64,000 bases of DNA, taken from contig JAFVFL010000005.1 of assembly GCA_017475555.1 (NCBI GenBank), forward strand, positions 1 to 64,000, given 5' to 3'. The DNA comes from Ruminococcus sp. GTDB taxonomy: Bacteria; Bacillota; Clostridia; Oscillospirales; Ruminococcaceae. The notes below the pieces were generated by a model that saw only the letters and a list, made by a program, of their open reading frames with translations, was not told where the DNA came from and did not search any database. Below, in pieces: positions 57,455 through 64,000 of this stretch; the first letter of the stretch is position 1, and each line of letters opens with the position of its first letter. The position numbers and the translations under genes are program-made.

Positions 57455-58324
57455 TTGAGGACTGCTTCAAACTGGAAGGAATACTCTGTAATAGATACAT
57501 CAGACGGCGAAAAGCTCGAAAAATGGGGAGATATCACGCTGGTTCGACCCGATCCGCAGATAATATGGAAAACCGGGCGGCACTCGACGCTCTGGGAGAA
57601 TGCAGACGGGCACTACCACAGGTCGAATCAGGGCGGAGGAAAATGGGAGTTCCGCCGGAAAATACCGGAGAGCTGGCGGATAAGCTTCGGTGCTCTCACC
57701 TTCAACATACGCCCGACCGGGTTCAAGCACACCGGTCTTTTCCCGGAGCAGGCTGTGAACTGGGAATTTATGTCGGACAGGATACGCAGTTCAGGGCGTG
57801 AGATAAGCGTCCTGAACCTCTTTGCTTACACCGGCGGCGCAACTCTTGCGTGTGCGGAGGCTGGTGCGAGCGTGTGCCATGTAGACGCCTCAAAGGGAAT
57901 GGTGCAGTGGGCAAGGGAAAATGCCGCAGCTTCTGGGCTTTCGGATAAGCCGATACGCTGGATAGTGGACGACTGCGAGAAATTCATTGCCCGTGAGATA
58001 CGCCGTGGACGCAGATATGATGCGGTCGTCATGGACCCTCCGAGCTACGGCAGAGGGCCGGGCGGTGAGGTCTGGAAGCTTGAAAACTGCGTGTATGACC
58101 TTGTAAAGCTCTGCTCAGGGGTACTCTCAGACAACCCGCTGTTCTTCCTTCTCAACAGCTACACCGCCGGGCTTTCGCCCTCCGTCATGGGGTATATCCT
58201 CGGCAGCGTGCTGACCCCGGGATTCGGCGGCAGCGTGAGCTTCAGCGAGATAGGTCTGCCGGTGCAGTCCACCGGAATGACACTGCCGTGCGGCTCAACT
58301 GCGATATGGGAGGCAGGAAGATGA
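57455..58324 (+). CDS. RlmI-like class I SAM-dependent methyltransferase
   Basis: Likely methylates cytosine in 23S rRNA or a related RNA. The 289-residue product has the RlmI-family N-terminal beta region (WKTGRHSTLWENADG near 38-52), the SAM site VLNLFAYTGGATLACAEAG near 119-137, the aspartate in HVDASKGMVQWARENA near 144 and the catalytic DPPSYGRG near 190. The PUA domain of E. coli RlmI is missing. The start is a TTG preceded by AGGAGAGAAACAAA. It overlaps the next gene by ATGA. Confidence 0.85.
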   Translation: MRTASNWKEYSVIDTSDGEKLEKWGDITLVRPDPQIIWKTGRHSTLWENADGHYHRSNQGGGKWEFRRKIPESWRISFGALTFNIRPTGFKHTGLFPEQAVNWEFMSDRIRSSGREISVLNLFAYTGGATLACAEAGASVCHVDASKGMVQWARENAAASGLSDKPIRWIVDDCEKFIAREIRRGRRYDAVVMDPPSYGRGPGGEVWKLENCVYDLVKLCSGVLSDNPLFFLLNSYTAGLSPSVMGYILGSVLTPGFGGSVSFSEIGLPVQSTGMTLPCGSTAIWEAGR

Positions 58325-59118
58325 GAAAATATTTAGCCGTTCTGATATGCTGTGTTCTTGCGGCAGCAATGGCTGCGTGCGGAAAGGAGCCTGCTGAGGA
58401 GACTACCGTGCAAAGCTCTGAGGCTGCGGCGGATATCTCGGAGGACGATGATACCGGGTTCGGGCTTCCGGAATTTGACCCGCACGCCGGTATCAACATG
58501 ACCGCTGTGCCGCTTGACAGCTATGAGATACCCGATGACTGGGAGAGATACTCAGACGGGACTGTATCGTTCATGGCTCCGGCAGGGCTTGAAAAAAAGG
58601 ATAATTCCCTGAGCGGAACGCCGGTATTCCAGTCAGAGGACAAGGTAATAATGCTGTGGTTCTTCGAGCCGCACGACTGGTCTGTTCCGGACGATGATGA
58701 GGATACGGCGGCAGACCCTGAGGAAATGACTACAGAGGAGGAAATTGCGGCGTTCAGGGAGCTTGGCATAGAGCATGAAGGCTCACGGCTGTCACTGTAC
58801 AAGGGACTGCTGTCATTCACGGAAAAGGACAGGACTGAGGAGAATGCAGAGGCGTTCGAGCGGCTTGCAAGGCTCAAGGCTGAGTGCATTGGAATGGCGT
58901 TTCCGGGAGTTAGATATCTGAGCGAGGGCGGCAGAGACATCTTCGTGCATTATTACGAGGGTGTGTTCTATGACCCGGCTTCTGAGGAGGACGAGCATAA
59001 AGCAGTGTGGGTGAGTGCGTTCAGGGACGAGAATACCGAGCAAAGCGTAATGATACGCTCCGGCTCTCAGGAAATGACCGAAATGATCGCTTCAACGGCG
59101 AGGTTTGAGGATAAATAG
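58321..59118 (+). CDS. Putative lipoprotein of unknown function
   Basis: I do not recognise the family. The 265-residue product has a signal peptide with the lipobox AAMAAC near residue 21, a Glu/Ser-rich linker and an acidic globular domain with no motif I can name. I chose the ATG at 58321, which overlaps the methyltransferase stop (ATGA) and is preceded by AGGCAGGAAG. It ends 2 bp before ecfA1, so it is probably co-transcribed with the ECF genes. Confidence 0.78.
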   Translation: MRKYLAVLICCVLAAAMAACGKEPAEETTVQSSEAAADISEDDDTGFGLPEFDPHAGINMTAVPLDSYEIPDDWERYSDGTVSFMAPAGLEKKDNSLSGTPVFQSEDKVIMLWFFEPHDWSVPDDDEDTAADPEEMTTEEEIAAFRELGIEHEGSRLSLYKGLLSFTEKDRTEENAEAFERLARLKAECIGMAFPGVRYLSEGGRDIFVHYYEGVFYDPASEEDEHKAVWVSAFRDENTEQSVMIRSGSQEMTEMIASTARFEDK

Positions 59119-59120
59119 CT

Positions 59121-59975
59121 ATGGAGAATATAATCGAGATAAAGGATCTGCATTTCAGCTACAATAATGCAGAGGACGGCTCAGGGGAAAAGCCGCAGGA
59201 GGTGCTCAGGGGGATAGACCTTACTATAGGCGAGGGAGAATTTGTTGCAGTCCTCGGTCATAACGGCTCAGGAAAGTCAACGCTCGCAAAGCATATCAAT
59301 GCCATTCTCCTTCCGACGCAGGGGAGCGTCACCGTAGGAGGGATAGACACCACGGACGAGGAGCGTATCTTCGAGCTGAGACAGTGTGCAGGCATGGTGT
59401 TCCAGAATCCGGATAACCAGATAGTTTCCTCTATCGTTGAGGAGGACGTAGCGTTCGGACTGGAAAATATGGGTGTGCCGTATGAGGAAATGCGGAAAAG
59501 AGTAGATGATTCGCTCAGGGCTGTGGGTATGTATGACTACAGGCTCCACTCGCCGAGCCAGCTCTCAGGCGGTCAGAAGCAGAGAGTTGCCATTGCCGGG
59601 ATAATCGCTATGCAGCCCAGGTGCATAATCCTCGACGAGCCGACTGCCATGCTCGACCCTCAGGGCCGGCGTGAGGTAATGGCGACGATAAAGCAGATGA
59701 ACCGGGAAAAGGGCATAACTATCGTCCTTATCACGCATTATATGGACGAGGCTGCTCAGTGTGAAAGAGTTGTCGTCATGGACAAGGGGCTGGTAGTCAT
59801 GGACGATACTCCGAGAGCTGTGTTCGCCCGGGTGGACAGGGTAAAGGAGATAGGTCTTGACGTTCCTCAGGCTACGGAGCTGTGCTGGGAGCTTCGCCGT
59901 GCAGGGGTCGATATCCCCGGCGATATCATCACCGAGGAGGAGTGTGCGGAGGCTTTGGAGAAAATATTCGGCTGA
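59121..59975 (+). CDS. ecfA1: ECF transporter ATPase EcfA1
   Basis: One of the two ATPases of the energy-coupling factor module, which powers vitamin uptake through exchangeable S components. The 284-residue ABC protein has Walker [11 protein letters not shown] near residue 45, the Q-loop FQNPDNQI near 93, the signature LSGGQKQR near 149 and Walker [14 protein letters not shown] near 168, ending with ECF-type C-terminal sequence. GAGGATAAATAGCT precedes the ATG. A further ATPase and EcfT follow. Confidence 0.95.
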   Translation: MENIIEIKDLHFSYNNAEDGSGEKPQEVLRGIDLTIGEGEFVAVLGHNGSGKSTLAKHINAILLPTQGSVTVGGIDTTDEERIFELRQCAGMVFQNPDNQIVSSIVEEDVAFGLENMGVPYEEMRKRVDDSLRAVGMYDYRLHSPSQLSGGQKQRVAIAGIIAMQPRCIILDEPTAMLDPQGRREVMATIKQMNREKGITIVLITHYMDEAAQCERVVVMDKGLVVMDDTPRAVFARVDRVKEIGLDVPQATELCWELRRAGVDIPGDIITEEECAEALEKIFG

Positions 59976-60042
59976 GTTCAGGGGTAGGACAGTAAGCCGG
60001 GTAAAATAATAAAGGAGAAAAATGATGTAGGGGGTAATAATT

Positions 60043-60996
60043 ATGACAGAGCTGATCAAAATGGCTTGTGCAGACTGCGGCGGCTCGCTTTCAGAGTCAG
60101 ACGGAGGACGGTTCGTGTGCGATTACTGCGGAAGAGAGTATCTCTCTCCCGAAATGCTCACAAAGGATAAGAAGTACATCAGTGAAGCAGTGAAAGACAT
60201 TGAATACTGTATGGCACACAATGATCTGCATACGGCTCTTGACGCTCTCTGGAAGCTGCACGGGAGGTATCCGAGAAATGCACAGGTCAGGGAGCTGTGG
60301 GAAAGGTACTATGACAGGGTCGGGAAGACCGCTGTGATAAACAGTATAAAGTCTATCGTCTACAGCGAGGAATGGGACAGGGAGGAAATATCCCCGGATT
60401 TCGTCCTCGAAGCCTTCAACTACTATGACAAATCGAAGGAGCTTGGCTATATGAGCGAGGAGCTGAAGGACAAGCTGTGCCTGCTGTATGACGGCATAGC
60501 CTTCGACAATTCCTGCTATATCCGGGATGATGAGGAATTTCTCAGCAGGAAGAAAATGAGCCGGTATGCCTATATCGTGGAGCTTCTTATGACGGAATCG
60601 GAGATAGCCTATCTGAAAAAGGGCGGAAAAGGCGATAAGGACAAGAAAAAGCAGTTACAGTCAGAAAGGGAGAAAACAGATTCTGAAATAAGAAAATACG
60701 GTGCTGTTATTTTAGCGGATGCTGCGTTTGCTGTTTACTTTTTAAGTAATTTCGAGGCGTTCAGCACCGCCGCAAGGGTGATAATGTTTACAATTATCAT
60801 CACAGCACTGATATGCTCGGTGATCCCGCTCTCAGGGCTGCCGTTAAATGATGATGACTATGAAGAAAAGGCTCAGAGCCTCGATGAGCTTATAAATGAA
60901 AACGAAGACAAAATTAAAAAGCTCAGGGACAGCATAAAGGCTCTGAGTGAAAAAGCCAACGCCGAATATCCGGAGATATTCAGCGTTGAAGAATAG
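60043..60996 (+). CDS. Zinc-ribbon membrane protein inserted in the ecf operon
   Basis: I do not recognise the family. The 317-residue product has an N-terminal zinc ribbon (CADC...CDYC, residues 9-29), a helical region to about 205 with the motif DALWKLHGRYP near 67, a lysine-rich charged stretch near 195-210, two membrane helices (about 222-270) and a coiled-coil tail near 285-310. It separates ecfA1 from ecfA2, which are normally adjacent. A sequence like its own ribosome-binding site (AATAAAGGAGAA at 60009-60020) also precedes it, next to a two-codon ORF (ATG ATG TAG). Confidence 0.7.
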   Translation: MTELIKMACADCGGSLSESDGGRFVCDYCGREYLSPEMLTKDKKYISEAVKDIEYCMAHNDLHTALDALWKLHGRYPRNAQVRELWERYYDRVGKTAVINSIKSIVYSEEWDREEISPDFVLEAFNYYDKSKELGYMSEELKDKLCLLYDGIAFDNSCYIRDDEEFLSRKKMSRYAYIVELLMTESEIAYLKKGGKGDKDKKKQLQSEREKTDSEIRKYGAVILADAAFAVYFLSNFEAFSTAARVIMFTIIITALICSVIPLSGLPLNDDDYEEKAQSLDELINENEDKIKKLRDSIKALSEKANAEYPEIFSVEE

Positions 60997-61014
60997 AAAA
61001 AAGGAGAACCAGAA

Positions 61015-61878
61015 TTGCCAATACTTGAAACAAAGGGGCTTACATACACCTACAGTCCCGGAACTCCGTTTGAAAAAACCGCCGTTGACCACGTTGACCT
61101 GAGTATCAGCGAGGGCGAGCTTATCGGCGTCATGGGTCACACCGGCTCAGGCAAATCCACGCTGATACAGCACTTCAACGGACTCCTCAGACCCACCTCC
61201 GGACAGATACTCCTTGAGGGAAAGGATATCTGGGAGGACAAAACTAAAATACGTGACGTAAGATTCAAGGTCGGACTGGTGTTCCAGTACCCGGAATATC
61301 AGATATTCGAGGAGACTGTATACAAGGATATAGCCTTCGGGCCGAAGAATATGGGACTTGACGAGAACGAGATAAAGCGGCGTGTGCTTGAGACTGCAAG
61401 CGATATCGGTCTGCGTGAGGAGCTGCTTGAACGCTCACCGTTCGAGCTTTCCGGCGGTCAGAAAAGGCGTGTCGCTATAGCCGGGGTAATGGCTATGGAG
61501 CCTAAGGTGCTTATACTCGACGAGCCGACTGCCGGGCTTGACCCTGCCGGACGTGACAAGATACTCAGCCACATAAAGGCATATCATGAGCGGACTAAAA
61601 ACACCATTCTCATCGTCTCGCACAGCATGGAGGATATCGCAGGCTTTGCGGACAGGATACTTGTAATGAACCACGCAAGGCTGTTCTGCTGTGACGAGGT
61701 GAAAAGGGTATTCGGCAGGGCTGAGGAGCTGACTGAGATAGGGCTTGACGTTCCGCAGATAACCAAGGTGTTCATGCGGCTGCGGCAGAAGGGCATCGAC
61801 TTCGGTAAAGAGGTGTACACAGTCGGCTACGCAAAGGAGCTCCTGCTACGGGAGCTTCGTGAAAGGGGGCGGCTGTAA
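61015..61878 (+). CDS. ecfA2: ECF transporter ATPase EcfA2
   Basis: The second ATPase of the ECF module, forming a heterodimer with EcfA1. The 287-residue protein has Walker A MGHTGSGKSTL near 40, the Q-loop FQYPEYQIFE near 92, the signature LSGGQKRR near 143 and Walker B VLILDEPTAGLDP near 165. The start is a TTG preceded by AAAAAGGAGAACCAGAA. It overlaps ecfT by TAATG. Confidence 0.95.
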   Translation: MPILETKGLTYTYSPGTPFEKTAVDHVDLSISEGELIGVMGHTGSGKSTLIQHFNGLLRPTSGQILLEGKDIWEDKTKIRDVRFKVGLVFQYPEYQIFEETVYKDIAFGPKNMGLDENEIKRRVLETASDIGLREELLERSPFELSGGQKRRVAIAGVMAMEPKVLILDEPTAGLDPAGRDKILSHIKAYHERTKNTILIVSHSMEDIAGFADRILVMNHARLFCCDEVKRVFGRAEELTEIGLDVPQITKVFMRLRQKGIDFGKEVYTVGYAKELLLRELRERGRL

Positions 61879-62684
61879 TGCTAAGGGATATAACGATAGG
61901 ACAGTTCTTCCCCGGCGACAGTATCATCCACCGCCTCGACCCCCGCTTCAAGATAATCATTACTATTATATATATAGTAATGCTGTTCATCGGAAGATCC
62001 TTCTGGTGTCTCTTAGTCGGGGCAGTCTTCACCGTCATGGCGATACTGCTTTCAAAAATACCATTTAAAATGTTCCTCAAAAGCGTAAAGCCGCTGCTGC
62101 CGTTCCTGCTGATAACGGCACTTCTCAACCTCTTTCTCGTTGACAGCGGAGAGACGCTTTTCCAGTGGAGATTTCTCAAGATAACCGAGGGCGGACTGAA
62201 TATCAGCGTGTTTATGATGGTGCGTATCGTTATGCTTATCATGGGCAGTTCCCTGCTCACCTACACCACCTCGCCGATAACGCTCACGGACGCCATAGAG
62301 AGACTTCTCTCGCCGCTGAAAAAGCTGAGATTCCCGGTGCATGAGCTTGCGATGATGATGTCTATTGCACTCAGGTTCATACCCACACTTATCGAGGAGA
62401 CGGACAAGATAATGTCCGCACAGAAGGCAAGAGGTGCAGAGATAGATACCGGCAGCTTCATGAACCGTGCAAGGAACATGATAGCGATACTGATACCGCT
62501 GTTCATATCCTCCTTCCGGCGTGCGGATGAGCTTGCGACAGCTATGGAGTGCCGCTGCTACAACGGCGGTGAGGGCAGGACAAGGCTCAGACAGATGCAC
62601 TCCGCTGCGAGAGACTATATCGCACTTGCCGTTACGCTGCTGTTTCTTGCGGCGGCTATAGTGATAAGCATACTGACAAAATAA
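61878..62684 (+). CDS. ecfT: ECF transporter transmembrane subunit EcfT
   Basis: EcfT couples ATP hydrolysis in EcfA1/A2 to the substrate-binding S component. The 268-residue protein has about five to six membrane helices, the N-terminal GDSIIHRLDPRFKII block and the two conserved Ala-Arg-Gly coupling motifs (AQKARGAEID near 176, and the EcfT-type ELATAMECRCY near 217). No S component gene is in the window, so this is the general-purpose (group II) module. It overlaps ecfA2. Confidence 0.95.
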   Translation: MLRDITIGQFFPGDSIIHRLDPRFKIIITIIYIVMLFIGRSFWCLLVGAVFTVMAILLSKIPFKMFLKSVKPLLPFLLITALLNLFLVDSGETLFQWRFLKITEGGLNISVFMMVRIVMLIMGSSLLTYTTSPITLTDAIERLLSPLKKLRFPVHELAMMMSIALRFIPTLIEETDKIMSAQKARGAEIDTGSFMNRARNMIAILIPLFISSFRRADELATAMECRCYNGGEGRTRLRQMHSAARDYIALAVTLLFLAAAIVISILTK

Positions 62685-62696
62685 CGGAGACCTGAC

Positions 62697-64000
62697 ATGA
62701 AAGATAATAAATTATATCCAAAGCTCCGGAGCAGCCGGCTGTGCAGGCTGCTGTATGACAGGGGCGTTCTCTACTTCCTGCTGTCATTTATGATACCGGC
62801 GGCAATAATGCTGCTTGCGTTCAGAAAGCAGAATATCCACCCGTTCGGCAACAGTCAGATACTCGTCGTTGACCTGTGGCACCAGTATTATCCGTTTTTC
62901 CGGGTAGTGCGGGAGAAGCTGCTGACCGGCGGCTCGTTCCTGTATTCGTGGCAGAACGGCATGGGCACGAATTTTTTGTCGCTCATATCCTACTATGCAG
63001 CAAGTCCGCTCAACTGGATATCGGTATTCTTTGACGAGGAGCACGTAAGGGACGCACTTACCTATATCCTCATTGCGAAAATAGGCTTTGCCGGGGCATT
63101 TTTCAGCTGCTTCCTCAGATATACCTACGGGCGGAGGGATCTGTCGATAGTGCCGTTTTCGTCAATGTTCGCACTGTGCAGCTATATGCTCGGCTATTAC
63201 TGGAACGTCATGTGGTTCGACACGATAGCTCTGTTTCCGCTCGTTATGCTCGGTATCGTGGCACTGTGCCGTGAGGGGAAGTGGAAGCTCTATACGCTGA
63301 GCCTTGCACTTTCGCTCATATCCAACTACTACATCGCATATTTCACCTGCATTTTCACGATATTCATGTTTGCGGCTTCTATTATAATAGAGGGAAAGCA
63401 CGTAAGGGACTATTTTTCAAGGCTGTGGCTGATACTCCGCTCGTCCGTGCTGGCGATAGGTCTCGGCGGCTTCATGCTGCTCCCGGCTTACTACGGCCTG
63501 CAGCTGACCTACAGCGTCAACAATACCTTTCCGCAGCATACGGAGTGGTACGAAAAATGGACGGATATCTTCGCAAATCTGCTCTCCTACAGCGAGCCTG
63601 CAATGAAGGAGGGACTGCCGAACTTCGCCTGCGGTATGCTTGCAGTGATACTTTTCGGCGTGTTCCTGTTCTCAGGCGGCATAAGGATAAGGGAAAAGAT
63701 ATCCATGACCCTCATGCTCGCACTCATTGCCGTGAGCTGCAACATGAACAAGCTCAACTACATCTGGCACGGGTTCCATGTCACCAATCAGATACCATAC
63801 AGATTCGCCTTTATATTCTGCTTTGTGCTGACTGCGGCAGCTTACAGGGCATATGACGTTATTACCGCAAGAGGATTGAAGCTGTATCAGCTGTTCCTCC
63901 TGCTCCTCGCACCGATAGCGGTATTTTATCTCAATTACCGGAAAGCCGGGGACGATTTCACATTTGACGGAGCGTTCAGAAGCTCTGCCGTGCTATGCGG
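62697..64000 (+). CDS. YfhO-family membrane protein (partial, runs off the window)
   Basis: At least 434 codons, open at the right edge. The N-terminus is KDNKLYPKL, followed by many hydrophobic helices. The segment DLWHQYYPFF near residue 60 and the block WQNGMGTNFL near 84 recall YfhO, a large membrane protein tied to lipoteichoic acid glycosylation in Bacillus. CGGAGACCTGAC precedes the ATG at 62697. It follows ecfT by 12 bp. The family call is by sequence resemblance only. Confidence 0.75.
   Translation, partial: MKDNKLYPKLRSSRLCRLLYDRGVLYFLLSFMIPAAIMLLAFRKQNIHPFGNSQILVVDLWHQYYPFFRVVREKLLTGGSFLYSWQNGMGTNFLSLISYYAASPLNWISVFFDEEHVRDALTYILIAKIGFAGAFFSCFLRYTYGRRDLSIVPFSSMFALCSYMLGYYWNVMWFDTIALFPLVMLGIVALCREGKWKLYTLSLALSLISNYYIAYFTCIFTIFMFAASIIIEGKHVRDYFSRLWLILRSSVLAIGLGGFMLLPAYYGLQLTYSVNNTFPQHTEWYEKWTDIFANLLSYSEPAMKEGLPNFACGMLAVILFGVFLFSGGIRIREKISMTLMLALIAVSCNMNKLNYIWHGFHVTNQIPYRFAFIFCFVLTAAAYRAYDVITARGLKLYQLFLLLLAPIAVFYLNYRKAGDDFTFDGAFRSSAVLC

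Overview
The window looks like chromosomal DNA from a fibre-degrading member of the Ruminococcus group (Oscillospiraceae, Clostridia). This is an inference. It rests on a secreted protein with long threonine linkers and a C-terminal type I dockerin, a bacterial expansin with a dockerin-like segment, CIRCE-controlled groESL, strong AGGAGG ribosome-binding sites, near-consensus sigma-A promoters with mostly 17 bp spacers, a FabK-type fatty acid operon and a general ECF transporter module. No phage, plasmid, CRISPR, tRNA or rRNA feature was seen.

Layout. (1) 1-4.0 kb, minus strand: groES-groEL with a perfect CIRCE, a prokaryotic RING/zinc-ribbon membrane protein and a YbaK/EbsC deacylase. (2) 4.1-9.3 kb, plus: the trkA-trkH potassium uptake pair, then the dockerin protein. 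(3) 9.3-14.2 kb: the str cluster rpsL-rpsG-fusA-tuf. (4) 14.2-15.35 kb: a lipoprotein and a nested palindromic repeat element. (5) 15.35-26.4 kb: fabD-aroE-aroK on the minus strand, divergent from a ten-gene fatty acid operon (fabH-fabK-fabG-fabF-accB-fabZ-accC-accD-accA-acpP) that ends at a bidirectional terminator. (6) 26.4-42.2 kb: one continuous minus-strand run holding purE, purC, purF, purM, purN, purO, a stand-alone AICAR transformylase and purD. Non-purine genes lie between them: an expansin, three tandem YD-repeat lipoproteins and several small membrane proteins. (7) 42.4-48.6 kb: a lipoprotein, yajC and a small membrane protein, convergent with a response regulator-histidine kinase-HtrA operon. 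(8) 48.6-52.2 kb: pheA-metH. (9) 52.3-59.1 kb: ruvC-ruvA-sseB-ruvB, then a papain-like protein, a GlmM-family protein with altered active-site loops, an RlmI-like methyltransferase and a lipoprotein. (10) 59.1-64 kb: ecfA1, a zinc-ribbon membrane protein, ecfA2, ecfT and a YfhO-family protein that runs off the window.

The housekeeping blocks are conventional. The points most worth a second look are: the purine run, with its split PurH (AICAR transformylase plus archaeal-type PurO), a PurF lacking the N-terminal cysteine nucleophile, and hitchhiking surface/lipoprotein genes; the GlmM-like protein whose four catalytic loops are all changed; small genes of unknown function lodged in conserved operons; and the nested palindromic repeat at 15.14-15.32 kb. 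I do not see a clear-cut new defence or mobile system. The strongest novelty candidates are the GlmM-like protein and the lipoprotein/expansin insertions in the purine run.
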